Shown here: piece by piece, positions 12,432-24,803 of the stretch
Numbering within the stretch: the stretch's first letter is position 1
How the letters are laid out: each line of letters begins with the position of its first letter
DNA from: Anthostomella pinea
Taxonomy: Eukaryota > Ascomycota > Sordariomycetes > Xylariales > Xylariaceae
Assembly (NCBI GenBank): GCA_963556695.1
Contig: CAUWAG010000003.1
Coordinates: 6,324,001 to 6,388,000, forward strand
Reading direction: 5' to 3'
Length of the DNA: 64,000 nucleotides
Made by a program: the position numbers and the translations under genes
The notes under the pieces: generated by a model
The model's database searches: none
What the model was told of the DNA's origin: nothing
What the model saw: the letters and a program-made list of their open reading frames with translations, nothing else

Positions 12432-12853
12432 GGTGATGGAGGTGTTGTACTTGTTATGTATGGTGGAGAGAGAAGTGGAAGTTGGAGTGGTGTTGTATGG
12501 CTTCAGGTTGAGCTTGGAGATTGGAGTTGTGCGTGAGATGATCCGTAAGGAAGAAGGTCGAGTGCGAGATTGCAATTATTAGTCGTTGGGAGGACTGCTT
12601 TGTGTGTTGTGTGTGATCTGAGATGGAGGGGAAAGCATTCATCACGATGACGAGGGCTGGTTAAATATTTGGGATTGGGCAGGCAAGCACATTCTAGCAC
12701 CTGCACGAAGCGCTGAGAAATTACCCAAGTGAATAAGCATTGGAACAGCAAACAGCCATCTAGAACTCTACAGACCCTTCTACAAGGTGCGAATTGCGTG
12801 GTTTAGGCTTCCAGATGACGCTTCCGGCGCCGCGACATCTCACGATCCTGCGC

Positions 12854-12881
12854 GAAGTTTTCGGAATTCCCCAGAACATTC
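12854..12881 (-). promoter_or_regulatory. Heat-shock element (six phased units)
   Basis: Spaced GAA-gt-TTT-cg-GAA-tt-CCC-ca-GAA-ca-TTC: six units at exact 5-bp spacing alternating GAA and TTC, four perfect and two degenerate (TTT, CCC). It lies 423 bases upstream of the Hsp20 start and is a likely Hsf1 binding site. Confidence 0.65.
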
Positions 12882-13113
12882 TACAGGCATTGGCAAGCAA
12901 CGCGACCGACCAATGAGATGGACGCGACACCATTTCGAAGCGGAAACTGCGCGTGACAAAGAACTCGAGGAATGACAAGCTTCGGCATTTGTGCAGCATG
13001 GAATATAGTCAATAACGGTTAGGTACTGATGAGATGCTATCATCGCAAGCTTGCCTGGAGTTGAAGTGGCTTGCAGCGGGTGGAAGCATTTCAGGTGTCC
13101 GTTTTCCCAGGTA

Positions 13114-13323
13114 CACTCAGCCCTCATAAGTCTCCGTACGCGCCATGTCCATGAGATTCCACACACCCGTGAAAATTTCGAAATACTGGAATAAGCACAC
13201 AGGAATAAGCAGCTCTGGTGTTATACGCTGCTTTTGATGCTTATCCCAGTCTGCTTATTCTAATTACGACAAAGATACCGTTTGCTAGATGCGTGGTGTA
13301 CGGAGACTCATGAGGGTTCAGTG
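13114..13323. mobile_element. MITE copy 2, TA-flanked
   Basis: A 210-bp relative of the element at 10582. Ends: CACTCAGCCCTCATAAGTCT on the left; on the right, read backwards, CACTGAACCCTCATGAGTCT. TA target duplication at 13112-13113 and 13324-13325. The centre again has GGAATAAGCA / TGCTTATTC arms. It lies upstream of the Hsp20 promoter. Confidence 0.85.
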
Positions 13324-14462
13324 TAGCGCCAATCAAATCCCGTGCGTCCCATGGCGGATCACGAGGTACGTACCTCAAGATGTCATTCTGGCATTCGCCA
13401 CAATCTTGGGGAGCCCCACCAGAATAGCAGCCGTGGGTGGCTGTGAAGGCTTTGCGTCTCTAGCGTCACCCAGCAGTGGCGAGTGAGTGGCTGGTGTGCA
13501 TTATTCAGCTGCAACCTCATCTCATGTCATGAACACATTTGGCATCCGACTGCGACATGCCTATTTCCCGGGGCCTATCTCATGCCGCCGTATCTAAATC
13601 CATCCTCCGGCAGGCTTGGCAGGGGACTCGACTTAATGACATGACATGACATCACCGCTGGACCCCGGATTCCGATATTTCTGCCGCCGTTGGTTTTCCC
13701 CGGCCCGTCACCCGGGCACTGCCCCGTTACTTGGAGACACGGTTCAATGGCCCCGACGCACGATAGATGGAAGATAAAAATAGGACCTTGATTGCGCATG
13801 ATTATAGACAGTACCTACCGTATCTACTGCGCCTGGTACTGGGCCGTGGAAAGGTAAATTCTGGTTGGGTGACAGTCGGCTTTGTCACTGTAACCATGGC
13901 GTTAGCATGACGATAGTATCCCTGATGATGAGAGGCTGTACCCTTGATGATGAGAGACTCACGTATGTATGATCTCGCAATTGACGGTGGGTAACTGTGT
14001 AGCAGCCTAACAGCTGTCATCTGAGATCTTGGAACCACGACAGGGATATTGCGTACGGGTGATCGATAGCGTACAGTAACGCCGGTCATCTGGGCGTGCG
14101 ATATGAGCTTGGCGTTCATTCGACATGTCGCCAGTTGGTGTTCACAACGGCTCACGATGCGCAGAGACATTCCCGTACGGATTTGGGCTCGTGCAGATGG
14201 AATCGTGTATCTTCATCTCATTAACAGGGTTGCCCTAGGCGCAGCGGTTGAGCACTATCTACATTATCGGCGCAGGCCACGCGGTGATCCCGAGCTAAAA
14301 GGGTACCCGACAAGGTGCGATGCCGGTTAGGACCACATGCGCTACGGTCAACGTAGCTGGCCGAGTCTAGCTCGACGGGGTCTGCCACCTTTACTTCTTC
14401 CACGGTAGGCTTGACGAGCATGTGCGAACGGTGTTCGTGTCATGTTTCCAAACCCCCGTGTG
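13324..14462. other. Intergenic region, no gene seen
   Basis: About 1.1 kb between MITE copy 2 and the stop codon of the YTH gene. No ORF with a recognisable domain; the right end should be the 3'UTR of the YTH gene. Confidence 0.5.
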
Positions 14463-16601
14463 TTATTGGTGGTACGGCGGAGCCATTGGGGGAGGGAATC
14501 CGGCCGCCATCGATATGCCGGGTACGCCGGGCACGCCAGGGCGCATACCGGGCATCACCAACGGCGCTGGAGTTTGGATGCGATTGAATAATCCAATTAG
14601 TCTCCTGCCGACCGACGGCTCCAGTTCCGTGCCGTCGCGTGCAATCTTGACTTCCCGGTTGGAGTTCCACGGGTTGCGAAGGCCGCGGGTCCGATAGAAC
14701 GGCAGCCTCGTAGTCGACAACCATTCCAGTTTGAATGGTTTGCCCCATGCTTTGGAGCCTCCCTCGTCCTCTGGCGCGCTCCTGGCGCTGTCATCATCCT
14801 CTGATTCGTCTGCCTCAGGTATTCCGTCCACCTCATCTCTCTCCACCTCCCAGAATATAGTGCCTCGCGCCGAATCGTCGATGATCCGTCCCTTCGGGCA
14901 GGCCTCGGTAGCTTCGGTGGGGATCGCTTTGGGCAGGTCCAGGTTGCTCGTGACTTGTGCTTTGGGGGCAAATTCGATCGCAGCGGCCGGATCGTCGTTG
15001 ATGCGGGACACCATCCTCGCGTAACCGAAATACTCTCCAGACTTGTTGGCCGAGAATACAAGGTACACATTATCAGCTGCCTGTCGCAATTTCTCGTCAG
15101 TATATTAGCCGATAATTTTCGTGAAATTCACTTACCTTGAATGCGTTATTCAGCGCAACCTCGTTATGTGACTGCGTAGCCCACACCCCATTTCGAATAC
15201 TCAACTCTAGGTCCTCTACTGTCAGACTTTTCAGAATGAAGAATTTGTCTCTCTGGTTATTCGTCTCGGCGATCGAGGTATTCTTCGGCTCGGACGGGAC
15301 CCCCGTAACAGAGAACGAAGAATTCAACACCTTTGATTGTGGGCTCGACGGGGATCCCGATGAAGCAGGCTGCCCCCCTGGAGAGGTTGCTGCTGGACCA
15401 GTTGGAGCAGTCTGGCCAGTGACGCCCTCCACTGTGCTCTTTCGTAGCCGGCTAACGAGCCGGACTGATTGGAATTTCGAATCGTGGAGTTTTTGCTGAG
15501 CCGCAACGCAACTCGGCTCGTCCTTGAAATTGGCAAAAGCGCAATTGCTCTTCGAAATGAGAAAGAGCGATTCGAGCCCAGCAGCTTCTTTGCATACGTG
15601 ATGGACGAGGCTCATCAATTCGGTCTGCGGAGGTAGGTTGCCGATCCAGATTGCGTGACCTATTCAACATTAGCACGTACAGATTCGCAGGGAAATCAGG
15701 TTAAGATGCCACTGACCACTTTGCCGAGGTTTGCGCGGCGGACCTCGGACGACGTTCGAGCGGTTGTCTGCCATACCTAGCGAGAAGGTCAACTACAACT
15801 GCCTATTCAAATTCCATGAGTGCTGGCCTTACCGTCGATCTGACCAAAGTGCGCTACTCCATCGGCTTGATCACTTCCCTGAGAAGGAGATAAACCTCGT
15901 GGACCTCCGGGTGTACCATCTGGCATCAGAAATTGCGTAGGTGCCATTTGGCCATGTACAGCGGAGTTTGGGGCTGAGAATTGGCCTGACGGAGGGTAGT
16001 AATAACCAGTGGGAAGCTGCTGTTGAGACTGGTTCACCAAGACCGCGTTGGTGTAATAGCCCATGTTCATGTTGTGTCGCGGAGGCAGACCGGATTGTTG
16101 CGATGATTGATGCTGCGAGTTCGGCGATAACTGGGCATTGTAGTACTGCGGCATCTGCGGATGTTGAGCCATATAGTACTGTTGTCCTCCTAGCGGCTGA
16201 GGCATGACCGACTGCCCGGGATAATGTGCCACTTGTGGCATCATGTTGGGAGCCGCGCCATGGTTATATCGTGGCTGTTGCTGTTGCTGTTGCTGCCCAG
16301 TGGTGTAGCCAGGTCTATATCCAGACTGGGGAAGGGCATTGGCCATTGCGCTCATATTGTAAGGTCCTTGCCGGCCCGACCCTTGGGTATGAGACATATC
16401 GATCTGGCTGGAGTAGGCATTGGGGGACGGGCCGTAAAGTTGCTGGTACTGGGCTTGAAAGGCGGAACTGTTTGCGGGACTAGGGCCCGGTGGTAATGGA
16501 GACTGCCTGTCACTCAGGGCCATGTCTGGGTAGGCGCTGCCGAGAGTTTCGGGGGTTGTATACTCGATGGCCGAAGCTGAGGACGATGGATCATCTCCCA
16601 T
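14463..16601 (-). CDS. RRM-YTH RNA-binding protein, predicted m6A reader
   Basis: A 656-aa protein with exons 16601-15833, 15776-15717, 15659-15136 and 15080-14463; introns are 55-57 nt, GT..AG, and the frame closes. Residues 1 to about 275 are a disordered Gln/Tyr/Pro-rich region with a poly-Gln run. An RRM follows (about 277-350: HAIWIGNLPP as RNP2-like, NCAFANFKDE as RNP1-like). A YTH domain occupies about 413-590: DKFFILKSLTVEDLELSIRN, GVWATQSHNEVALNNAF, VYLVFSANKSGEYFGYARM, and after an acidic insert LPFYRTRGLRNPWNSNREVK. The tryptophans in GVWAT and GTIFWEV are candidates for the m6A cage. The open frame extends upstream of ATG 16601 without another ATG, next to a plausible acceptor, so a 5'UTR intron is likely. 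YTH proteins bind m6A-marked mRNA; which transcripts is unknown. Confidence 0.88.
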
Positions 16602-19600
16602 TTGAGCGTACAGGATATCGTGGCGTGCCTTAGGATACGAGAGAAAGCGAGGGAGTTGTCCTTTTGAGCCTCTGACAGCTTGTGAGGGCTGGAGCACTGG
16701 TATTTGTGCTGCCAAACTGATGAATCCTACTCCTCTGGCCCTTTGACCCTATCAGGGTTATTCGAGACTAGGGAGTTAACTGACGGTCTTGCCGAATGGG
16801 CGTGGCGCAAAGCAATGAAGGCTGAGCACTTGTCGACAAGAGCCTTACCAGGATCTAGGCGGCTGTCGGCAAGGAAGCTATTCGGTACGCAGGACTGCCG
16901 ACGTCGTTTCTCGCATGCCCTTCTAGTGGAACACCAAAATCACAATTGAGCGTCCGCAGGATGATGATCTACCTCCTACAGCAACCAATCCGAAGGCGAG
17001 AACGTGATCCGAGGCAGGGGTGGTAACAGGTATCTGGGTCGATGAGCTGGGGTGATGAGAAAAAGGAGTGGTGGAAAAGGAGTGGTGATGTATCTGTCCG
17101 TCGTGCCTGGGCAAGGAGCTGAATCTCGTGTGAAGATGCCGAAGACGCCTATGTATAGTAAAGTTATGGCATGGATCTTGTTTCCGATCCGGACAACGGC
17201 ATGGGCTGGTAGAATAGAGCTCAAAGAAGGCCTGGTAGAAGCCCGCAGGTCAAGGGTGTTCGAAGGAGAGAAAGTATTGGCTTAGTCGAGAAATTTGTGA
17301 CACTGGGTGGGAATATCGACAAGAATATTAGGTGGTGTCGATAATTTGCTTGCCCATGGGGCCCGGCGTGGGTTTCTGGCAGTCCCGGCTAGGATGATCA
17401 AGCAATAGCGGTCATAATGTAACGACAATCTTTGCCTTTTCTTTGGGTACGTTATGCAGTATGGGCATGGGCATGGGCATGAGAAGGGAAAGTAACATGA
17501 TGAGACAAGTAGAATACGTCCAGATAGATGACGACTCGCGGCGTTGCGGTGGCTAAAAAAGTTACTAGTCCGTCCAGCTCGCCCAGCAGCTGGTATGCAA
17601 GGGCATGGGACTGATGGGCCGCGAAGTCTAGTAGGGCCCGCCTGGGGGGCGGCCGGGGTAGGCAGACGAAAGAGGCAGAGATAGAAGCGATGCAGGATTG
17701 TCCCGGCCAGCAACCGGGGAGGACGGTATCAGCGGGTGGTCTTGCACGTCGTCGGACGAGCCAGGAAAGGACGAGGGATAGCAGGCCAGCCAATGGGCTT
17801 AGACAAAATGCCAGTGCCAGGTAACGGAACGGGGATTGGGAGGGATGGGAATTGCGAATTCGACCCGCGCTGCTTTGCTGGCGCCGTTTTTGCCACCAGA
17901 CCCTTGGATTCCTCGGTTTGGGGGTCCAAGGGGTCCCACGAGTCTTGCGATCCATCCCTCTACTGTGGGCACACAGACTGACAGAGTGAAGCCCCAGTCC
18001 CCGAGGTAGCTGCTCAGCCACAAAGTGTCTGGGCAGGCCTTCGAGACCTGTCATCTCCCGCCTTGTAGACTTGTCAGAGTTGGTGTTGTGGATCCTGTCA
18101 CAAGCGATCTGTGACACGGCCAACGCAAAAAGTCGACAGCTCTCTCCCATGGTGGTGACTGCACGCCCAGGGGCTAGATAAATAGATCAATAGATCAATA
18201 GATCAATCCAGGGACCGCGGAGGATGCGCTATCGTCGAGCGGAGCGGAGCGGGAAGTGGTGCTGCTCTCGGGCATCATGGGCAATTTCGAGGCATCTCTT
18301 CGCCGTTTTCCCAGTTGAAAGGCGACTCTCTAGCACCAGACGACCCGCGTATCGCGTACACGTACACTACTCACCACTGACTGATTGCACCACACGCAAC
18401 ACGCCACGGAGAAGCAAATGGCTGCGGCTGAACAGCCCAGACCTGACACAAGCAACCCTTGACCAGTTGGAGCCTGCAGAAAAAGGAATAGAGATGCTGG
18501 GGAATGGCTAGTACCAAAATCGACGCTTTGTCGCTGTTGGTATGCATTTCGCAAGTCGCAACCCACTGTTCCACGGTGGATTATGGCAGTATGGGCCATG
18601 GAGATCTGTGAACCTGATCGACGCGCCAGTTGCCCTTAGCCGACGAATGATGAAATGGGGGTCCAGGTCCGGGGAGAGCCGCAATCGATTTTCTACGGCT
18701 TTGGGGGGATTTGAAATCCAGAAATCGGGAAAATGACGGTTTCCCATTGCTGGTGTGGAGACGGAAGATGGGGGATCCCTGACTCCTGAGTCTCCCGTCC
18801 CATCGTAATTGGTTATGATGTCAGCGTTGGAATCTGGTCAGTGGTCACTGCAGGTGGTCAGTGGTAGCGCCCTGTCTCGACTGGGCTTCCGAAGTTCCAA
18901 GGTTGCTTCCATTGATCCATTGAGAGCGTACCGCAAGCCCGCAAGCCCGCAGGCCCGTCAGTGGCGTCAGGCTGTCAGGGTGATAGCAGGCGAGGACTAC
19001 AGTGATGTACTGCGGTACCAATATAGCGACATCAAAATGTACATGTAATGGTGACTGGAGGTTTACCTAGGTACCTAAGTATGCAATTGCTGGCCCGACC
19101 CGGAGACGTGCCCCTGCCACGCCTGCGTCGCTTGACTGAAGCTGGGGCACAAACCAAGGGTTCAACAACCAGCCATCAGCATTGAATGCATGTCGTCTCA
19201 TTCGGTGTTCGGTCAGAGGTTCCCGCCGGCGTCGGAATAGCACGAGGCCTCCCGCACAAGGCACAAGCTGACTCGGGCAAGGGCATGAACACAACCCATG
19301 ATTGGCTTGGGAGGTGGTTCCGAAGGTAAAAGTTGTGAGCTTGAGGAGATGATCGTCAAAAGACTGTCAAGACCGTGCCGTCAGTGGGCAGTGGGCACAT
19401 GCAACAATCATGGATACCAGACAGCCCAGTACACACTAGCCACCTGCACATGCAGCTTAGCCATTAGTGCCACAGTCTACTCAGCCCCTGTGGCGCCTTC
19501 CGGCAATGATACATGTACCAGCCTTTTGGCTTTGTGGTCCTGTGGACCAATACGCCGTGGTACCCCCATTCGATGTCAGGCGCGTCGATCAACTCACTGA

Positions 19601-22600
19601 TCAGAAATCTGGGGATAACTGACCAAACAAAACCCGTGCATTGGACACTGGACATTGGCAAGCCCTGCAATCATGTCTGGCGTACTGTACATCTCGCCTG
19701 CCGAGCCTGCAGGCCGCTCGTACGGTAGCTTCAAGTCTACCACAACATGGCAGGCACCGGCGAATGGTGGTTCGCTTTCGATTTTGTTCACACACCTCCC
19801 ACAGCTTTAATGTTGACCGTTATGGTGGTATTCAAGGAGTATGCCACGCCTTGGCCGTGGTGGTTTCTCTTCAAAGTTGTCGAGGGCCTGCAAACTCAGA
19901 AACGGAGCGCGAGCGCCGGAGGCTTTCCTCCGACGCAGCTATATTTATTCCAATCCATGGATAGTACGGGGGTCTGGAAGCAGTTCAGACTCGAAACTCC
20001 CCGACCTTTCCCTTTCTCCCTGCTGGCCCTGCGGAATATAAGGTACCGGTACCGTTATCTCTGCGCTCGGTCTATCTGCCGAACTCGTTCCTTTCCTTCG
20101 CTCGGGACCGGGGCCTCAGTGTTACACGGCAGACTCAGCCTCACTGGGGCCTCACTGCATGTCTCTGCCCTGTCAGCCTCCACTGTTACAGTTACCCATT
20201 TAAAGGTGGCTCTTTCGCTCTTTTGCCACCCGGGCCTGGGCAGTTGCGCGTCTAGATTCTCCCACTCCATCCCGTCCGCCGAATTTGACGTCCAGAACCT
20301 GCCTTCACTGCAGGCATCTCGCTCTGCCCGAACTTCCTCGCCGAGTCATCTCAACAGACACAGAATACGGACGCGACTTGTTCGACGACATGGACGGGAT
20401 AAGAATCGATTTTCGCCCGCAACTGTCCGCAAGCTTACGGGACTCCATTTCGTCCCAGATATCCATTGAGATCGCTCGTGAGGATGTCCAAAACTCCTCC
20501 CCCCCAGGTCGGCGGCCTCTTTACTCGACACAACGGCCTCGCATGGGCCACTGGACACCTCAGGATCACATGAGCATCGGCTACAGCGACGTCTGAGCCT
20601 GAGCCCATGGTGGCGAGCCTGCGGCTTGCCACTCCGCCCGTTCGTGCTTCCGCATCCACCATGTGGATAATATCCCGACTTCTTGCTACCCGGGGCTGGT
20701 GCAGCCAGCGTACAACGTAGAGTCATCTGACATTCCAGCATCCGAACGTGGTCAACAATTCGTGACTGGCCCGTTCCGAGTTACCCCTGACCACATGTCC
20801 TCATTCGGATACGTCAATACCAGGTAGCTCACCAGGTGAGATAGGCATGTTCAAACTCTCTTGGTCTGGATTTATTCGGCTGCGCTACTAGCCAGGGCAC
20901 CTTGCCCTGCCAGACGGACAATGCTACCCGACTCGCATCCTCCTATCTTCCCGCCTCGACTTGATATAGCAAAGCTAATTACGTCTCGCTGTCACATGGC
21001 GTTCTCGGCACGCCATTGGACAGTCCTCATGCGGCACCGGTGTGCGCTCGGCATTGGACCGCGGAGACTCGTCAATGACGAGGTGGGTCGGTGGCTTCTT
21101 CAGAAACACCATGGAAGACCTTCCCCTGCCCAGGTGCTTGGCTACAGAGCGGGCTGACGTAGTCACACAACCCCGTCCTTGCCAATTCTAGGTGTAAGCC
21201 GGGCCAGAGCTAACGACCGTTACCTGTAACCTCGAACTAGCCAACTATGACGGGGAGAACTAGCACCCCTTTCCTTGACGGCGAGACTAAGAATGGTCGC
21301 CCAAGCCGAGTAGAACCAACTGCACGATCGGCCGCAGCAGGACTACTGCGAGCTGTACAACCTGCCTGTCCGGGTGGTCGCGCGGCTGTCGTTATCACAG
21401 AACAGACAAGAAACGAGTCGAGATGTCTCGTTTTGTGCTGCTACCTTGATGTTTGCACATACAAACTCTCTTTGGAATTACTACAGCTCGGCAGTGGATG
21501 CGGCCTACAGCAGATCACCAGAGCATCTTTACGTCGCGGCACTCGTCGCGGCAACACCATGGCGGGGAGGCAAGCTGGCTTCCGAGCCCCCCGACCGGGC
21601 CGCATTTGGTGTGCCTGGCTCGCGACGCCATCACCGATGATAAATCGCAAATTATCGCATCTCCTATCGGCCGACAGTCGACATAGCTCGGCAACATTAC
21701 GCGCTTAATCATAGCTGTGATCGTGAACTAATGACACCGCTTAGCTTGAGGGCCGGATCTCGCCATGCTTCCGTCCTGAGATCATAGCGGCACTCATGTC
21801 GTCAATCCTAGCCGTAAGTGCATGCATCTGTCGTACTGCGACCAGATAACCTTTTGCGAGTGATTGGTCTCCCGAAGCTTGTATTTGTGGAAGGATTTGT
21901 GGATGGCTCGTCACGACTAGGGCTTCATCGCATGCCCGAATCCTCAAACTCCGAGGTTGCAGGTTCAGTTCAACAAGAGGAAAGGCACATCAAGCAACTA
22001 TAAAGACGAGACTCCGACTCATAGGACAACTGTAGTCGAGAGTTGATGAGCGCGGCGTGCGTTGTCTCCTCCATCTGTACTAGGTAGCTGACGCACACAG
22101 CAACGTTGGGAGAGCAAGACGATCAACTTCGAGAGCAACGTAAGCCAGCCCGACACCCACTGCCAGACTGTCAAAGGAGGACACGGAATCGGCCCTCATC
22201 GACGTGACATGCACACTGAGTATGTGGTCTGGTCCGGCCCCGCCTACCAGCTGCTTGGTGGTAGCCGGTAGGTTGTTGCGGGCTGGCTGGACATCCAGTT
22301 AACCGGCCGCAGCCCATAGGAAGTCGCGCTCCGGCCGGTACCCGGTTGGGAAACATCACCGCCATCTTCAACGTCATACTGCACTTCCCCTTTCCGTTCT
22401 TGTCCTCCATCATGGTGGTCAACGGTCTGGCCTTGGATTTCTCCCTTTCCTCCTATTCTTCCTTGGTCTACTGGACGTATAGACGATCCTACATATGTGG
22501 TTCCTGCCACACTCGGCCGTAGCAATAAGTAGGAATCTGTCGCTGGCGAGCGTGGGCTTTATTGGTGACTTTGTGCCATGACTGGTTATGGTCGAATTTG

Positions 22601-23356
22601 GTAGTGGCGTGAGGTACAGACAGGCAAGTGAGATCGCAGCCAGAGATGCGGGTTTGGTGTGGATGGACTTGCTCAACGTGGGTGCGTATCCGGCGGTTTT
22701 GTGTTGTCTTTCTGGGCCAGAGTTGCTTGAGTGTTCTGTTTTGATGCGCGAGGGGCCGGTGCAAGGGAGGCAGTTGCAAAGAGAGCTTTACCTGCTCTGC
22801 TCTTGAGGAATTGCAGAAGGGTAATCAGACCATGGGGTGGAATCAAGTGTAAGTCTGTCTTGGGCGTTTTCTCGTCAAGTTGGTAGGTATTAGATACGCT
22901 CTTGGGGCCATGGGTGATCAGGGCCCCTATTTGTATAAGACAGATCAACTTCTCGCTGGACCTGGCACATGTATTGAACAAGCGAGCTCTACGGGATATA
23001 AATAGCATTGTCTATGACCTGTGCTTAACAGATTCTGAGAACCGCTAAAGATTAGACAGGTTGGTTTCCCTGGTCCATCAGTCGTCGATGAGTTGGAATT
23101 GTTCGTTGAGCTTCGTTGCTCTCAACAATGAGGCCATACTTATAGACGAGTGCCACCTTCCAGTTCCCCTGTAGTGGAGTTACTTACCTTCCAATACCAG
23201 AAGCATCATGATGCGCAGACGTCAGACCGCATTCAGAAATGCGCCAGTTGAGTTTGTGACTTTCAAAGCCGTGCAGAAGACTCCATTACCATCTATGCTA
23301 CTATAGTACAAAGTCGCTTCGCTTCCCAGTGCCGGCGTTGACCCACCGCACTGTAC
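16602..23356. other. Long gene-poor region (6.8 kb)
   Basis: No convincing protein gene. The left part (to about 17200) probably holds the 5'UTR and promoter of the YTH gene. The longest ORFs, 240 codons at 19747-20469 (+) and 232 codons at 17452-18150 (-), have no recognisable domain, odd composition and no splice support, and look like chance frames. A short direct repeat (TAGATCAA, three copies) is at about 18182-18208. It is not AT-rich and I saw no transposon ends in it. Confidence 0.5.
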
Positions 23357-24230
23357 TTAATCCTTCTTCAACGGTAGGACCTTCTCCTCAATACCGTCCT
23401 TGGTGATGATCATCATCTGCAGGCCGTCACCAACCTCGATATGCCGCTCCACCGCCGAGTCGAAGGCGTCCTTGACGAGGATCTCGACCTCGTCGCGGGG
23501 CAGGGGCACACGGTCGCGCTCCTGGAGCTCGTGGCCGATGCCGCTGCCGGGGACGTACTGGTTCTTGAAGTTGACCTGGTTGTCGAGGAAGGGCATGATC
23601 AGGCTGGCGGCGGCGCCGCCGGCGCGGCACTGCTCGCGCTCGTAGCTGCCGACGGGGTCGTACGAGTAGACGGCGCCCTTGCCCTCCTCGTCCAGCCCGC
23701 CCAGGATGGCGTACACGTAGTAGGGGAAGAAGCGCTTCTGGTAGAGGATGGTCGACAGGCGCTTGGCGCACGCGTTGACGCTCATCGGCTTGCCGTGCCG
23801 GTACCGGTACATCTTGCAGACCGAGTCCAGGCGCTCCTGCAGCGCCTCGCCGTCGGCCGCGAACCCGACTACCGAGAGCAGGATGTTGGCGTCGTCCTGC
23901 GACGACGTCGTGCCGCCGATCTTGAAGACTTTCGGTGCGTATCGCGTGTTGATGCTGTAGCCAGACGTCAGTCGGGTGTCGCCGGCCATGATGGCAAAGC
24001 CGTCGCCGGCAATAGCCAGTGTCGAGCCGCCGTTGTCGGTGTAGCTGTACATCGGAAGTAGAGTGTTAGCGACCGCATTGCAAGACCTAGTTGGAGCTTG
24101 GGTGGTGGAACGATGGGGTGGCTCACGGGTTGAAACGGTGTTCTCGCAGGCCATCCATTGCAGCTTTGGGAGCTTCGGCAAACGAGTAGTTGGGCCCGTT
24201 CATGATCGGGTTCTGGCTGAACATGGCCAT
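23357..24230 (-). CDS. pre7: 20S proteasome subunit beta-6 (PSMB1/Pre7 type)
   Basis: A 263-aa subunit of the 20S core particle. Exon 1 is 24230-24127 (MAMFSQNPIMNG .. HRFNP); exon 2 is 24044-23357; the 82-nt intron is GTGAGC..TACAG and the join gives RFNPYTDNGGSTLAIAG. The N-terminal-nucleophile fold is recognised from GGSTLAIAGDGFAIMAGDTR, YAPKVFKIGG and ILGGLDEEGKGAVYSYDPVG. As expected for beta-6, the residue following the GG propeptide position is not a threonine nucleophile, so it should be structural rather than proteolytic. The long C-terminal part IIMTKDG-like (MMIITKDGIEEKVLPLKKD) is typical. It is divergently arranged with the stt4 gene, 573 bases away. Confidence 0.93.
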
Positions 24231-24803
24231 CTTGGCCGTGTGTGTGTTGCTCTTTGGATTGCTGGGTACGTAAGAAGGTCCGTAGAGCTCTGATGCAGTC
24301 GAGACGATGGTGCGTGGTGCGTTTGGAAGGGGAGGCTGTGGTGGATGGGGTTGATGATTGAAGTTGGGAATAGCAGCTTCACGCGCGTTCAGCTCGCAGC
24401 CTTGTTGCGGGTTTGACAGCTGACATGGAAGCTCCAGCAGTGCTGCCAGCGAGGCAGTCAGGCAGCTCCAGGCCACTGGAGTGCTTGCAGGGGTAGCTCC
24501 TTCTTGCCGCAGCGACTTAGGTAAGCACGCTACCTGGGTCGGTACTGTGAACAGGGGCCCGCCAACTTTCTGGCTGAACGCTGGCGCATCATCATCCCCA
24601 GGCCATGATCCAGCATCACATTTCCAACTGGTCGCATCTTCACATCTGGACCTCGAGCCAGACTCGACATAGTGTGGGTGTACGGCAGTAGCGCACTTTG
24701 TTTCATATGATAGCCAGCAAGTCTGTTTGAGTGTTGGCTCTTCGGTTGTAAATAGTGCTCGCCCCTTTACCGAGGCACGCGCATCACCCGCCATACGCCA
24801 ACC
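24231..24803. promoter_or_regulatory. Divergent promoter between beta-6 and stt4
   Basis: 573 bases separate two diverging start codons, so both promoters must be here. I see no clear proteasome-associated control element (GGTGGCAAA) and no strong TATA box. Confidence 0.5.

Noticed and set aside
11616..12536. 306-codon plus-strand ORF opposite the Hsp20 gene
   Set aside because: Antisense shadow of the GC-rich Hsp20 reading frame.
16602..16715. Longer N-terminus for the YTH protein
   Set aside because: The frame is open but has only a TTG and no ATG there; the first in-frame ATG is 16601 and an acceptor-like site precedes the open part, so it is taken as 5'UTR.
17452..18150. 232-codon minus-strand ORF
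   Set aside because: Composition and lack of any motif suggest a chance frame in promoter/UTR sequence.
19747..20469. 240-codon ORF in the gene-poor region
   Set aside because: No recognisable domain, low-complexity Arg/Ser/Leu-rich reading, no splice or promoter context; likely chance.
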